Source of the DNA: Bacteroidia bacterium
GTDB lineage: Bacteria; Bacteroidota; Bacteroidia; Chitinophagales; Chitinophagaceae
Length of the DNA stretch: 64,000 nt
Direction: 5' to 3'
NCBI GenBank assembly: GCA_030426665.1
Contig: JAUHYD010000001.1
Span: forward strand, 248,001 to 312,000
Shown here: positions 53,217 through 63,944 of the stretch, one piece after another
How the letters are laid out: each line of letters begins with the position of its first letter
Numbering within the stretch: the stretch's first letter is position 1
Made by a program: the position numbers and the translations under genes
The notes under the pieces: generated by a model
The model's database searches: none
What the model saw: the letters and a program-made list of their open reading frames with translations, nothing else
Told to the model about the DNA's origin: nothing

Positions 53217-54572
53217 TTACAGACTCTTAACTGCGTTCTTGAACTGCACTCCTCTATCCTCGTAATTTTCAAACCTGTCAAAACTTGCGCAACCGGGAGC
53301 AAGCAATACAACATCACCATTCTCGGCACAAGCATATGCCGCATGTACCGCTTCGGTCGCACTCCCTGTTTCTATAATTGTGTCAACAACCGTTTCAAAC
53401 GCATCAAAAATGGGTTTGTTGTCGACCCCTAAACAAATAATAGCTTTTACTTTTTGTTTTACCAGGTCCAATATCTCGGAATAGTCATTTCCCTTATCCT
53501 GACCTCCTACTATAAGTATTGTCGGCTTCTCCATGCTCTCCAGTGCAAACCACACAGAGTTTACGTTTGTCGCCTTACTGTCGTTGATAAAGTCTACCCC
53601 ACGTATAGTGGCAACATATTCGAGCCGATGCTCCATTCCACGAAAACGCCCGAAAGTCTCGCGTATCTTTTCCTTCCTTATGCCTGCAATACGGGCTGAG
53701 ATACCTGCTGCCATACTATTATATTGATTGTGTTTACCTCTTAATGCCAGGTCATGAATAGACATATTCATGGTATCGCCCTCCAGACGGATACGCATAT
53801 TGTCGTCTTGGATGAAGCCGCCGTCGTTGTCTGATATGTTGTCGCTCATTGTAAAAAAAATTGTTGTTGTGAGAATAGAATGGTTAGTTAAGTATTGTTG
53901 AATTGCTTTATCGTCTTTGTTTACTATAAAATAGTCTGTGCTTTGTTGATTCCTGGTGATATTGAACTTCGAAGCAACATAATTTTCGAACTTGTTGTCG
54001 TATCTATCCAGATGATCCGGTGTAATATTCAGTAGTACCGCAACATATGGCCGGAAAGTATGAATGTCATCTAATTGAAAACTGCTCACTTCCATCACAT
54101 ACCATTCTGCGGGCTTAGTAGCAATTTGTGCCGCGAAACTGAAGCCGATATTGCCAACCAGGGCGACATCATAACCCGCTTCTTTAAGCGTTGCATAGGT
54201 GAGCATCGTAGTTGTGCTTTTGCCGTTGCTACCCGTAATAGCAATTATCTTACTATCGCCTTTATATCTATATCCAAACTCTATTTCGCTACACACCTCA
54301 ATACCGGACGAGCGTACTACTTTCATTATTGCCGTCTTTTCGCTGATACCCGGACTTTTGATGATACAAGTCGCTGTCGTTATCTTGTCAATAGAGTGAG
54401 TACCTGATTCATATGCAATACCGTGCTGTTCCAGAGTAGCAACAAACTTTGGCTTAATGGCTCCCCCATCACTCACAAAAACGTCCCAGCCCTGCTGTTT
54501 TCCCAGCACGGCAGCACCAACACCGCTTTCAGCAGCGCCCAGCACAACCAGACGTTTTACATTTTCACTCAC
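53217..54572 (-). CDS. murD: UDP-N-acetylmuramoylalanine-D-glutamate ligase MurD
   Basis: Mur ligase of 451 residues that adds D-Glu. VVLGAAESGVGAAVLG at the N-terminus, GSNGKSTTTMLTY for ATP, NITPDHLDRYDN and the LAPGCASFDRFENYEDRG signature near the C-terminus. It starts with GTG, one base after the mraY stop. Confidence 0.96.
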   Translation of the reverse strand: MSENVKRLVVLGAAESGVGAAVLGKQQGWDVFVSDGGAIKPKFVATLEQHGIAYESGTHSIDKITTATCIIKSPGISEKTAIMKVVRSSGIEVCSEIEFGYRYKGDSKIIAITGSNGKSTTTMLTYATLKEAGYDVALVGNIGFSFAAQIATKPAEWYVMEVSSFQLDDIHTFRPYVAVLLNITPDHLDRYDNKFENYVASKFNITRNQQSTDYFIVNKDDKAIQQYLTNHSILTTTIFFTMSDNISDNDGGFIQDDNMRIRLEGDTMNMSIHDLALRGKHNQYNSMAAGISARIAGIRKEKIRETFGRFRGMEHRLEYVATIRGVDFINDSKATNVNSVWFALESMEKPTILIVGGQDKGNDYSEILDLVKQKVKAIICLGVDNKPIFDAFETVVDTIIETGSATEAVHAAYACAENGDVVLLAPGCASFDRFENYEDRGVQFKNAVKSL

Positions 54573-54573
54573 G

Positions 54574-55845
54574 CTATTGCAGTTTTAATGTTACAATACT
54601 CATAATTGCCAGCAGGATACCTATTATCCAAAACCGGGTTACAATTTTAGCTTCATGGTAGCCCTTCTTCTGATAATGGTGGTGCAATGGTGCCATAAGA
54701 AATACACGCCTTCCTTCACCATACTTTTTCTTTGTGTACTTAAAGTACCATACCTGCATTATCACAGAAAGATTTTCCACGAAAAACACCCCACAAATAA
54801 TTGGCACCAACAACTCCTTGCGCATAATGATTGCAAGCGAGGCAATAATACCACCCAATGCCAAACTACCTGTATCACCCATAAACACCTGCGCAGGATA
54901 GGCATTGTACCATAGAAACCCAACACACGCACCCACAAATGCGCCAATAAATATTGATAGCTCACCGAGATTAGGGATGTCCATGATATTAAGATAACTG
55001 GCGAAAACATAGTTGCCTGACACATAAGCAAACACACCCAGACAAACACCAACAATTGCCGAAACACCGGTAGCCAAACCATCAATACCATCAGTCATGT
55101 TGGCGCCATTAGACACAGCTACAATGATGAAAATCACAAAAATGATATACAGTATAGGTGTAGTAACGTCCACATTGTCTTTACCGAATATTTCTGCTAT
55201 CTTCTCATACCTCAATTCATGTGTCTTCAGGAATGGAATTGTAGTGGTTGCAGTCCTTACATTCACATAAGTATGTGCGACTCCTTTATCATCCTTCCTT
55301 TCAAATGTTTCGGGCAAAGCCTTCTCCGTAGAATTATACACGCCGTTCTGCCCTTGTGTTATTTCCCTGCTTATCACCACATGATCGTTGAAGTACATTG
55401 TCAACCCGATAATGATTCCGAGGCCTACCTGCCCCAAAACTTTAAAGCGACCCGCAAGCCCTTTCTTATTCTTCCTGAATACCTTAATGTAGTCATCGAG
55501 AAAGCCTACTAAACCCAACCACAGAGTAGACACCAGCATCAGCAGTATGTATACATTGGCTATTCTTGCAAATAGTAGCGTAGGGATAATAATGGAGGCA
55601 ATTATTATCACGCCGCCCATTGTAGGAGTTCCTTTCTTTTGCTTTTCGCCTTCCAGACCCAGATCTCTTACCGTCTCTCCGATTTGCTTACGTTGCAAGT
55701 ATCGTATAAGGCTCTTTCCGAAAAGCAATGAGATTACCAGAGATAATATAATAGCCATAGCCACCCTGAAGGTGATATAATTGAACACCCCCGCCCCCAC
55801 TAAGTGGAACGTATCGCGCAGGTATGTGAACAAATAGTACAGCAT
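54574..55845 (-). CDS. mraY: Phospho-N-acetylmuramoyl-pentapeptide-transferase MraY
   Basis: Integral membrane enzyme of 423 residues that makes lipid [12 protein letters not shown], the Asp-rich [42 protein letters not shown] and the [12 protein letters not shown] histidine motif are all seen. A periplasmic insertion of about 60 residues (residues 165-225) after the fourth helix is typical of Bacteroidota MraY. The stop is 1 nt from the murD GTG. Confidence 0.96.
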   Translation of the reverse strand: MLYYLFTYLRDTFHLVGAGVFNYITFRVAMAIILSLVISLLFGKSLIRYLQRKQIGETVRDLGLEGEKQKKGTPTMGGVIIIASIIIPTLLFARIANVYILLMLVSTLWLGLVGFLDDYIKVFRKNKKGLAGRFKVLGQVGLGIIIGLTMYFNDHVVISREITQGQNGVYNSTEKALPETFERKDDKGVAHTYVNVRTATTTIPFLKTHELRYEKIAEIFGKDNVDVTTPILYIIFVIFIIVAVSNGANMTDGIDGLATGVSAIVGVCLGVFAYVSGNYVFASYLNIMDIPNLGELSIFIGAFVGACVGFLWYNAYPAQVFMGDTGSLALGGIIASLAIIMRKELLVPIICGVFFVENLSVIMQVWYFKYTKKKYGEGRRVFLMAPLHHHYQKKGYHEAKIVTRFWIIGILLAIMSIVTLKLQ

Positions 55846-55851
55846 ATTCTA

Positions 55852-57318
55852 TTACTTATTTAACAACTCAAATATTTCGGTTAACACCTCTTTATCGTCA
55901 AAATGATGACGTATTCCATTTATCTCCTGATAGGGTTCATGTCCTTTACCAGCGACCAACAATATATCGCCAGGGTGAGCCAGAGAGCAAGCAACTTTTA
56001 TTGCTTCATACCTGTCCGTTATCCTGAGGCTTTTTCTTTTGCGTGCAGGCGACAAATCAGCTTCCATCTCATCTAATATAATCTCCGGATTTTCTGTCCT
56101 CGGGTTGTCAGATGTCAGAATTGCCTTGTCGCTGTGTTCGCAGGCAATTGTTCCCATAATCGGGCGCTTTGTTTTGTCTCTATCGCCGCCACAACCGACC
56201 ACAGTAAACAACTGCTGCCCCTGTGTTCTCAATTGGTTAATCGCACCTAACACATTTAATAACGCATCTGGAGTATGTGCATAATCAACAATACCCAAAA
56301 CCTTCTCTATCGGCGAAACAATGGTCTCAAACCTTCCGGCAGCACTCTCCAGGCCGCTTAGTACAGCCAGAGTGTTCAACTTGTCTTCACCTAGCAATGT
56401 AGCGACACCATATACGGCCAAAATGTTGTACGCATTAAACGTCCCTATCAACCTGAAATGTGTTTCTATGTTGTCTACATTCATCACCAGACCTGTAAGA
56501 CTATTTTCCAGCACCTTTCCTTTTATAGTCGCAGGCACTTTCAGGCTGTAGTAGTTTTTTTGCGCCTTAGTATTCTGCAGCATCACGGCCCCTCTCTTAT
56601 CATCGGCATTTGTCAATGCAAAAGCTGTCTTTGGCAGATTGTCGATGAAACTCTTCTTCACCCGTATATATTCCTCAAAAGTCTTATGATAATCCAGGTG
56701 ATCGTGCGTGATATTTGTAAATACACCTCCCGCAAACCGGATGCCTGCAATTCTATGCTGATGTATTGCATGAGAACTCACTTCCATAAATGCGTGCGTA
56801 CAGCCCGCTTTAACCATCCTTGCCAATAATGCATGAACGGAAACCGCATCAGGTGTTGTTAGCTTTGCTACTTCCGCCTGATCGTGTATATAGTTACTTA
56901 CAGTTGAGAGTAGTCCGCATTTGTGGCCCATCGCTTCAAACATCTTATAGAGTAGCGTTGCGGTCGTAGTTTTTCCGTTAGTACCGGTTACACCGACAAC
57001 CTTCATCTGCCTGGAAGGATGCCCGTAGAATTCGTCGGCAATAAGCCCGGCCACAGCAGCTGCATTTGCTACCCTGACATAGGCTACGTTGTCATGGATA
57101 GCTTCCGGAAGCACCTCACAAACTATTGCTACCGCCCCCTGCTCTATCGCCTTGTCAATATATTCATGTCCATCAGAAACAGTACCTCTTGCAGCAATAA
57201 ACAAACTTCCGGCCTCAACCTTTCGGGAATCCAAGCATACCGCAGCTACATCACAAGACAGACTACCTTTAGTCTCTATGATTGTAATACCTCTCAATAT
57301 GTTTGTAAGCTCCTGCAT
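55852..57318 (-). CDS. murE: UDP-MurNAc-L-alanyl-D-glutamate-2,6-diaminopimelate ligase MurE
   Basis: Mur ligase of 488 residues. GTNGKTTTATLLYKMF for ATP, EVSSHAIHQHRI, the carbamylated-lysine region, and TSDNPRTENP near the C-terminus. The DNPR motif marks diaminopimelate specificity rather than lysine. Start coupled to the ftsI stop by TAATG. Confidence 0.96.
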   Translation of the reverse strand: MQELTNILRGITIIETKGSLSCDVAAVCLDSRKVEAGSLFIAARGTVSDGHEYIDKAIEQGAVAIVCEVLPEAIHDNVAYVRVANAAAVAGLIADEFYGHPSRQMKVVGVTGTNGKTTTATLLYKMFEAMGHKCGLLSTVSNYIHDQAEVAKLTTPDAVSVHALLARMVKAGCTHAFMEVSSHAIHQHRIAGIRFAGGVFTNITHDHLDYHKTFEEYIRVKKSFIDNLPKTAFALTNADDKRGAVMLQNTKAQKNYYSLKVPATIKGKVLENSLTGLVMNVDNIETHFRLIGTFNAYNILAVYGVATLLGEDKLNTLAVLSGLESAAGRFETIVSPIEKVLGIVDYAHTPDALLNVLGAINQLRTQGQQLFTVVGCGGDRDKTKRPIMGTIACEHSDKAILTSDNPRTENPEIILDEMEADLSPARKRKSLRITDRYEAIKVACSLAHPGDILLVAGKGHEPYQEINGIRHHFDDKEVLTEIFELLNK

Positions 57319-59414
57319 TAACTAAGTTTCAATAATATCTTTTGTCCTTTTTCCAGTTTTGTCCCCTGCGGTACAGACTGCGCCTGCACTCTTCCCGCAC
57401 CTTTTACATTCACATGCATACCATAAGTCTCCAAAATGTAAACTGCATCTTTTAACGTCATTCCCAGGACATCCGGCATTACATCTCTATATACCTTTTG
57501 CTTCACAACATCTGTATGCAAATTCGTGTCTGTCTGTAGCTGCACCATGGTGTACCGGTAATCAGTTTTCACAGGTATGTCCTTATGAATGCCCTTTAGC
57601 AGCAGCTCGTAAGTACTTGCTGTTGCAGTCTTCGCAGGAATGGCGGGGGTTGCCTCCTTTGCCATACTGTCCAATGGTCCGGACCAGGCCCCCATATTCT
57701 GGGAGAAAATCTTATCGGCTACCATCCTGAAGACAGGTGCCGCTACGGTGCCTCCGTAGTATGCTTTTGACTTAGGTTTCGTCCTCACTACAACACATAT
57801 CGTATACTTCGGATTTTCTGCCGGCAGGTACCCCACGAATGAACCATGATATACGCCATCAGAATATTTGATTCCTTTGTCTGCTACTTGCGCTGTACCG
57901 GTTTTCCCGGCCATTGTATAGTATGGAGATTCTATGCCCTTGGCAGTCCCTTCCGTCACAACTGCACGTGTACATTTGCGCAATTGCGCCACCGTAGCGG
58001 AATCCCCAATTTTTGCAACTACTACCGGGCTGAACTTTTTCACATCCTTTCCGTACTCCTGAATAGAACTTACAAGATATGGCTTCATCATCTTGCCATT
58101 GTTTGCAACCGCATTATATAACATGCAAGTGTGCAATGGCGTTATCATTACACCATATCCGGTTGCCATCCATGGAAGCGATACTTTATTCCACCTTTTG
58201 TCATTAGGGTCTATGACTACGGACCTGCGTTCACCCAACAAATCAATACCTGTCGGACGGTCAAGTTGCAATTGCTTCAGGTGATCAACAAACTTTCCGG
58301 GATTATCCGCATAATACGTTTCGGCAAGCTTTGCCATTGCGGCATTGCTCGATTCTGCGAATGCCTCCCAAATAGGCAACTTGTGCAAACCCAAATGAGA
58401 ATCTCTCATTGTTCTGCCGTGAAACTGAATCATTCCCCCTTCGGCGTCTACGAGCTGTTCTACATTTATCTTTTTGTCATTGAGTAATGATATGAGTGTG
58501 ACCAACTTAAACGTGGACCCAGGCTCAGTAGGAATCGTTGCATAATTATAGTCTTCATAATAACTACCATTCTTCTGTCTGCCGAGATTTACCAACGTCC
58601 GAATTTTGCCCGTTGCCACCTCCATCACTATACAAGTACCATATTCACATTCGTATTTCTCCAGAATTTTCAAAAGCGCATGATGAGCCACGTCTTGAAC
58701 ATCCATATCAAGGGTAGTAACTATATCTCTACCATTTTGAGGTTCTATCTCACTTCCTTCAATAGGTATCCATACTCCACCTGTAGCCTTTTGCACCACT
58801 CGTCTTCCGTTTTCTCCAATCAATTCACTATTGTACATAGCTTCAAGACCTGATATATGGTGACTCCGAAATATGCCGATTGTACGACGTGCTAAAGCTC
58901 GATAGGGTAATTGCCTCTTTTCAATCGGTTCTACGATGAAACCTCCTACTGCTTTTCCTTTGTTGAAAATCGGAAAGTTGCGCATGGCCTCATATTCGTA
59001 ATACTTCAATTTTCGACCTACCAGGTAGTATTTGCTCCCGTGGTCGTAAGCTCTCACGAATTCGTGTTTGTATTGCGCTGCAGTTTTTTTCTTATTTCTG
59101 AACAGCCTAGCCATATTCCAGCACACAGAATCTATTTTCTCTTCAAACAATGCAGAGTCAATAACAGAAAAATCTACATGCACATCAAACTGCGGCATAG
59201 ATGCACTTAATGGGATACCATCTTCATTCAGAATGTTACCTCTCTCTGCCATTAGTGTATCAAACCTTGTGTGCATTTCGCGAGACATCGACCTCAAGCG
59301 CGGACCTTCCTTTGCTTGTATCATACCGGCTTTTATCAGGATGGCACACCCCAATAAACAAATACACGTAAACACTACGTATACCCTGAACCGTATGTCT
59401 TTTCTAATATTCAC
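57318..59414 (-). CDS. ftsI: Division-specific transpeptidase FtsI (PBP3) with PASTA domain
   Basis: Class B penicillin-binding protein of 698 residues. One N-terminal helix (about 12-30), a pedestal domain, then the transpeptidase with Ser300 in STFK, Ser355-Ser-Asn357 and Lys504-Thr-Gly in KTGTAQ. A single C-terminal PASTA domain (about 640-698: MPDVLGMTLKDAVYILETYG) follows. It starts with GTG, overlapping the ftsL stop as GTGA. Confidence 0.95.
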   Translation of the reverse strand: MNIRKDIRFRVYVVFTCICLLGCAILIKAGMIQAKEGPRLRSMSREMHTRFDTLMAERGNILNEDGIPLSASMPQFDVHVDFSVIDSALFEEKIDSVCWNMARLFRNKKKTAAQYKHEFVRAYDHGSKYYLVGRKLKYYEYEAMRNFPIFNKGKAVGGFIVEPIEKRQLPYRALARRTIGIFRSHHISGLEAMYNSELIGENGRRVVQKATGGVWIPIEGSEIEPQNGRDIVTTLDMDVQDVAHHALLKILEKYECEYGTCIVMEVATGKIRTLVNLGRQKNGSYYEDYNYATIPTEPGSTFKLVTLISLLNDKKINVEQLVDAEGGMIQFHGRTMRDSHLGLHKLPIWEAFAESSNAAMAKLAETYYADNPGKFVDHLKQLQLDRPTGIDLLGERRSVVIDPNDKRWNKVSLPWMATGYGVMITPLHTCMLYNAVANNGKMMKPYLVSSIQEYGKDVKKFSPVVVAKIGDSATVAQLRKCTRAVVTEGTAKGIESPYYTMAGKTGTAQVADKGIKYSDGVYHGSFVGYLPAENPKYTICVVVRTKPKSKAYYGGTVAAPVFRMVADKIFSQNMGAWSGPLDSMAKEATPAIPAKTATASTYELLLKGIHKDIPVKTDYRYTMVQLQTDTNLHTDVVKQKVYRDVMPDVLGMTLKDAVYILETYGMHVNVKGAGRVQAQSVPQGTKLEKGQKILLKLS

Positions 59415-59794
59415 TGTTCTGTTTTCCCTTTTTTCGTTTTGTCAGCCGTTATTTTATATGCCGGAAGCAGCGATGGCTTAAGTCCCAATTTCCGTGCATT
59501 TACCATTACCTGACTTTCTGTCTTTACGTTTACCAATTGAGACTTAACATCCATGTATTTCCACCTCAATTCTTTCAGCACTTTGTTGTTGGCATTGAGC
59601 TCCCGCTGCATATCTATAGCACGCTGGCTATTAGTTATATACAAGACACAGAGTAAAACCACAAAAGCTAAAAATGGAATATTATTTACAATCGCTTTAT
59701 AAGACACTTTCTCCACCAACGACCGCCAGTCGCTTCTCACCCGTTGCTCAGGAGCTGCTGCTTCCTGCTCAATTACGTTTTCCTCGCTGCTCAT
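59411..59794 (-). CDS. ftsL: FtsL-like cell division protein
   Basis: A bitopic protein of 127 residues. The ATG at 59794 (MSSEENVIEQEAAAPEQR) has a purine-rich GAGAG just upstream and is preferred over longer frames that overlap rsmH. A cytoplasmic tail of about 40 residues, one helix (NNIPFLAFVVLLCVLYITN) and a periplasmic coiled coil (MQRELNANNKVLKELRWKYM) make the FtsL pattern. The position between rsmH and ftsI supports the call more than sequence does. Confidence 0.85.
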   Translation of the reverse strand: MSSEENVIEQEAAAPEQRVRSDWRSLVEKVSYKAIVNNIPFLAFVVLLCVLYITNSQRAIDMQRELNANNKVLKELRWKYMDVKSQLVNVKTESQVMVNARKLGLKPSLLPAYKITADKTKKGKTEQ

Positions 59795-59840
59795 ACTCTC
59801 TATTATTAATACCCTCTCCAGGGCAATTTGTGTTCTTCCT

Positions 59841-60743
59841 TTATATCTTTTCCGCCACTCGCAACCTTGCACTTCTCGAACGCGGGTTACGTTTCATCTC
59901 TACAGCTGTCGGCTCAATCGGTTTAGCATTTATCGGCTTCAACTGCGAGGGCTCAGGCGTCTCGAACATACCCACCTCACTCCATCTACCTTTCTTAATA
60001 AACTGCTTCACTATTCTGTCCTCTAAAGAGTGAAACGAAATCACACTCAGTCTTCCACCGGGTCCCAGACAAGCTACCGATTGCTCCAGCAACTCTTTCA
60101 GTACATCTAACTCACTATTGACCTCAATTCGCAATGCCTGAAAAACCTGAGCCAGGTACCGCATCGGGTTACCTCTTATCACAGGTCCTAATAGGGCTTT
60201 CAGGGTTGCAATTGTTTCAATCCTCTGGCCCTTTCGCTCTGCGACCAAATGCCTTGCCAACTCTTTTGCGTTTCGCACTTCGCCATACTTCTCAAATAGC
60301 TGGTGGAGGTCTGCCTCAGAATATTTCTGAACCACTTCAGCCGCCGTCAACTCGCTTCGCTTGTCCATCCGCATGTCCAGCGGGCCATCATACCGAATAG
60401 AGAACCCGCGCTCTGCCGTATCAAACTGAAAAGAACTTACTCCCAAATCTGCCAGAATTCCATCTACCTGCGTATACCCATGCAACCTCAAAAAGCGGCG
60501 CATATACTTAAAATTTTCAGGCACCTTTATCAATCGTTCATCATCCGGAATATTTTGCCAGGCATCTACATCCTGATCGAATGCTACCAACCGCCCCTCT
60601 TTGCCTAACTTTTCCAAAATCGCTCTGCTATGCCCCCCGCCTCCAAATGTTGCATCCACATATACCCCGTCCGGTTTTATCGCTAACCCATCTACTGCCT
60701 CTTCGAGTAACACTGTCGTATGATATTGGTTGGACATTTCCAT
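59841..60743 (-). CDS. rsmH: 16S rRNA (cytosine(1402)-N(4))-methyltransferase RsmH
   Basis: SAM-dependent enzyme of 300 residues that methylates N4 of C1402 in 16S rRNA. YHTTVLLEEAVDGL, DATFGGGGHSRAIL, ILADLGVSSFQFD, RYLAQVFQALRIEVN and VISFHSLEDRIVKQF are diagnostic. Two ATGs two codons apart fit (60743, 60737); the first lies 1 nt after the mraZ stop. Confidence 0.96.
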   Translation of the reverse strand: MEMSNQYHTTVLLEEAVDGLAIKPDGVYVDATFGGGGHSRAILEKLGKEGRLVAFDQDVDAWQNIPDDERLIKVPENFKYMRRFLRLHGYTQVDGILADLGVSSFQFDTAERGFSIRYDGPLDMRMDKRSELTAAEVVQKYSEADLHQLFEKYGEVRNAKELARHLVAERKGQRIETIATLKALLGPVIRGNPMRYLAQVFQALRIEVNSELDVLKELLEQSVACLGPGGRLSVISFHSLEDRIVKQFIKKGRWSEVGMFETPEPSQLKPINAKPIEPTAVEMKRNPRSRSARLRVAEKI

Positions 60744-60744
60744 T

Positions 60745-61212
60745 TTACACACCATCAAAAGGGTTACCGAAATCATTTGCCACAACTTCTGCCAGTTGAC
60801 TGAAGCCTCCTGAGTTTTGTTGTATATAATTATAATACGTATCTTTATCCCACAACTCTAACTTGTTTCCCTGGGCCGTCAATACCGCATCTTTCTTTAT
60901 TCCCGCATGCAACTGCAGCGGCTTAGCCACCAATATGCGATTTGCACTATCCAGCTCAACCTCACTCGCACCGTTCAAAAACAATCGCTTGAACTCGCGC
61001 ACTTCCTTTTTGAAGTCATTTAACCGATTAACCTTGTCAAAGATTTCAGTCCAAGCATCCATTGAGTATATCGTAACACAATTCTCAAAACCTCTGTTCA
61101 TCACAAACTTATTATCCAAACCTTCGGGCAGTTGCTTCCTGAATTCCAATGGGAGCAGGAACCGCCCCTTGGAATCAATCGCAACCTCTTTTTCACCGAT
61201 AAACTTTGCCAT
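60745..61212 (-). CDS. mraZ: Transcriptional regulator MraZ
   Basis: A 155-residue protein with two AbrB/SpoVT-like halves (GEKEVAIDSKGRFLLPLEFR and the second DSANRILVAKPLQLHAGI). MraZ rings bind repeats upstream of their own operon and repress it. The ATG at 61212 (MAKFIGEKEV) is the family start. First gene of the dcw operon. I did not find a clear set of the usual TGGGN repeats upstream. Confidence 0.95.
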   Translation of the reverse strand: MAKFIGEKEVAIDSKGRFLLPLEFRKQLPEGLDNKFVMNRGFENCVTIYSMDAWTEIFDKVNRLNDFKKEVREFKRLFLNGASEVELDSANRILVAKPLQLHAGIKKDAVLTAQGNKLELWDKDTYYNYIQQNSGGFSQLAEVVANDFGNPFDGV

Positions 61213-61739
61213 TGAAGTATTTGATGGATAATGACACAAAATAACACAAATTCCCACTTATTTATACGATTTTTGAATAACATATTTATCCACAGGTTAT
61301 AAAACACCCTCTATCTCTTTACTGTAGCGGATTACAGGTCGTTTCTCATAGAAAACGGGAATATGACATGTGGATAACGTGTGAATTGATGTGCATTGGT
61401 GTTCATAAGGAACACAAAACACTATATTCCAATCACATACAAACATCATACTATTATAATTCGTTTAAATTTCAAATCGAATTTCCTTATTGATTTTTCT
61501 ATAAAATCAACGAACGACATTAATGCCAATCGTCATATCTCGTATTATTTGGTAAGCAGAAAGTAAACCTGTTTTAAGTTCAATAAATGCTCATTGTAAC
61601 TCAAATTACAGGATCACCTATCAATTCCGTTACCACAAACTAACACCACGAAGCAACTGCTAAAAAAGTGCTGCGATACATTGCTTTTAGTTTGCTCATA
61701 CCATGGGCTAATAACCAAAAGTTTGTACTTTTACGCCCT
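61213..61739. other. mraZ-purL divergent region with two perfect DnaA boxes
   Basis: A 527-bp gap between divergent mraZ and purL with no credible ORF. TTATCCACA at 61286-61294 and its reverse complement at 61369-61377 are perfect DnaA boxes facing each other 74 bp apart. An AT-rich stretch follows (about 61435-61515) with a perfect 8-bp inverted repeat (TTGATTTT 61490-61497, AAAATCAA 61503-61510). Promoters of both genes must also lie here. Boxes plus an AT-rich tract could be a replication-linked site or an origin, but this is inference. Confidence 0.5.
61726..61733 (+). promoter_or_regulatory. -7 promoter element of purL, 6 nt from ATG
   Basis: TACTTTTA matches TAnnTTTG at all but the last base and ends 6 nt before the purL ATG at 61740. 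It supports that start over the in-frame GTG at 61668. Confidence 0.45.
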
Positions 61740-63944
61740 ATGCAAGCCACACTGGAACAAGCACTAAAATTGGGTCTTCGGGAAGAAGAATTTGAAAAGA
61801 TAAAAGAAGTATTGGGTCGCACGCCAAACTTCAATGAAACAGCTATGTACTCCGTTATGTGGAGCGAACATTGCAGTTACAAAAACTCCATTAAATGGTT
61901 AAAGACACTGCCCCGCGACGGCGACAGACTACTCGTGAAAGCAGGAGAAGAAAATGCCGGCCTCGTTGATATAGGTGATGGCTGGGGCTGTGTGTTTAAG
62001 ATAGAAAGCCACAATCACCCCTCTGCGATTGAGCCGTTTCAGGGTGCTGCGACAGGGGTTGGCGGTATTCACAGAGATATCTTTACAATGGGAGCACGCC
62101 CCATTGCTGCGTTAAACTCTTTGCGATTTGGCAAGGTAGACAACCCCAAAACAAGATGGCTCATTAAAGGAGTAGTAAAAGGCATTGGCCACTACGGCAA
62201 CTGTTTTGGTGTACCTACCGTAGGTGGAGAAGTATATTACGAAAGTTGCTACCAGACAAATCCATTGGTTAACGCAATGAGTGTTGGCGTCGTAAAGGTT
62301 GGTCAAACGGTGTCGGCAACTTCTCATGGCGAAGGGAACCCCGTTTATATCGTAGGAGCTTCTACCGGTAAGGACGGAATTGGAGGTGCATCTTTCGCAT
62401 CTGCCGACATCAGCGAAAGCAGTGCTGAGCAATTACCTTCGGTTCAAGTAGGCGACCCGTTCGAAGAGAAAAAATTGTTGGAAGCTTGCCTCGAAATGAT
62501 ACCTACCGGCGCATTGATAGGCATGCAAGACATGGGGGCCGCCGGTATAACCTGTAGCACCAGCGAAATGAGTGCCAAAGGTGAACATGGTATGATTATC
62601 CATCTGGACAAAGTCCCAACCAGACAGGAAAATATGAAACCCTGGGAAATGCTGCTGAGCGAAAGTCAGGAACGTATGCTGATTGTGGTAAAGAAAGGAA
62701 GAGAAGCAGAAGTACAGGAAATATTCGACAAGTGGGATATCCATTGTGTTCAGATAGGAGAAGTAACTAAGGACAAGAATCTGAAGTACTACATGCATGA
62801 CGAACTGGTTGCCGATGTGCCTGCTGAAAGCATGGTACTGGGTGGCGGTGCACCGGTGTATGAACGAGAGTACAGACAGCCAAAGTACTTTGACGAGATA
62901 AACAAATTTGATGCCGGCACGATCTCAGTTCCTGCCGATTTGAAAGAGGTTGCGATCAACCTCGTACAGCTTCCTAACATTGCGTCCAAGCGTTGGATTT
63001 ATGAACAGTATGACAGCATGGTAGGCACCGGGAATACTCATACCAATGAGCCGAGCGATGCACCGGTAGTGCGCATACACGACTCTGAAAAGGCGCTGGC
63101 AATGACAACTGACTGTAACAGTCGTTATGTATTTGCCGACCCATACAAAGGAGCAATGATTGCCGTGTCGGAAGCTGCCAGAAATATCGTTTGTAGCGGT
63201 GGGCAACCAGTCGCTATTACCAACTGTTTGAACTTCGGCAATCCATACAATCCTGAAGTGTACTATCAATTCGTACATGCCATAAAAGGGATGGGAGAAG
63301 CATGCCTTAAAATGGGAACACCTGTAACCGGAGGAAACGTGAGCTTCTATAATCAAAGCGAGGACGGCCCTGTATATCCTACTCCTACCATTGGCATGGT
63401 GGGCATCTTAGATAATATGAAGCAAAAGATGTCGCTAGGCTTCAAACATGCCGGAGATGTGATCTACCTTCTGGGAGTACAAACAGATGACATCAACTGT
63501 TCAGAATACCTTCACCACTTGTGCGGTGTTACACATAGCCCCGCGCCACGTTTCGATTTAGAAGAAGAATACAACCTGCAGCAGACTATCCTGAGACTTA
63601 TAAGCGAGAAGCTGATTAGGTCTGCCCATGACATCTCAGAGGGCGGGCTGTTTGCTTGTCTGCTGGAGAGTAGCATGGTTAACAATTTGGGCTTTGCTGT
63701 CAATACCGATGACAAGATTCGCAAGGATGCTTCGTTATTCGGAGAAGGACAAAGCCGTGTGGTAGTAAGTGTGAACCCTGATTTGTGCGACCTTTTTGAA
63801 GCGGAATTAAAAGGCACACCATTTACCAAACTCGGAACGGTAAAAAGCAACAAAGAGCTGACGATAGACGGTGACAGTTGGGGTTATATTTCTGACTGGG
63901 AAAAACTATATAACGACTCTTTAGAAAAAATGATTGCGGGATAA
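61740..63944 (+). CDS. purL: Phosphoribosylformylglycinamidine synthase subunit PurL
   Basis: Small-type FGAM synthase of 734 residues, step four of purine synthesis. [50 protein letters not shown] and [20 protein letters not shown] are signatures of the first half; [17 protein letters not shown] and [16 protein letters not shown] mark the second. Being the small form it needs PurQ and PurS, which are not in the window. The frame is open to a GTG at 61668, but homology and the -7 element favour the ATG at 61740. Confidence 0.95.
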   Translation: MQATLEQALKLGLREEEFEKIKEVLGRTPNFNETAMYSVMWSEHCSYKNSIKWLKTLPRDGDRLLVKAGEENAGLVDIGDGWGCVFKIESHNHPSAIEPFQGAATGVGGIHRDIFTMGARPIAALNSLRFGKVDNPKTRWLIKGVVKGIGHYGNCFGVPTVGGEVYYESCYQTNPLVNAMSVGVVKVGQTVSATSHGEGNPVYIVGASTGKDGIGGASFASADISESSAEQLPSVQVGDPFEEKKLLEACLEMIPTGALIGMQDMGAAGITCSTSEMSAKGEHGMIIHLDKVPTRQENMKPWEMLLSESQERMLIVVKKGREAEVQEIFDKWDIHCVQIGEVTKDKNLKYYMHDELVADVPAESMVLGGGAPVYEREYRQPKYFDEINKFDAGTISVPADLKEVAINLVQLPNIASKRWIYEQYDSMVGTGNTHTNEPSDAPVVRIHDSEKALAMTTDCNSRYVFADPYKGAMIAVSEAARNIVCSGGQPVAITNCLNFGNPYNPEVYYQFVHAIKGMGEACLKMGTPVTGGNVSFYNQSEDGPVYPTPTIGMVGILDNMKQKMSLGFKHAGDVIYLLGVQTDDINCSEYLHHLCGVTHSPAPRFDLEEEYNLQQTILRLISEKLIRSAHDISEGGLFACLLESSMVNNLGFAVNTDDKIRKDASLFGEGQSRVVVSVNPDLCDLFEAELKGTPFTKLGTVKSNKELTIDGDSWGYISDWEKLYNDSLEKMIAG

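Noticed and set aside
61668-61739. PurL start at the GTG at 61668
   Set aside because: PurL homology starts at [12 protein letters not shown], and a -7 element lies directly before that ATG.
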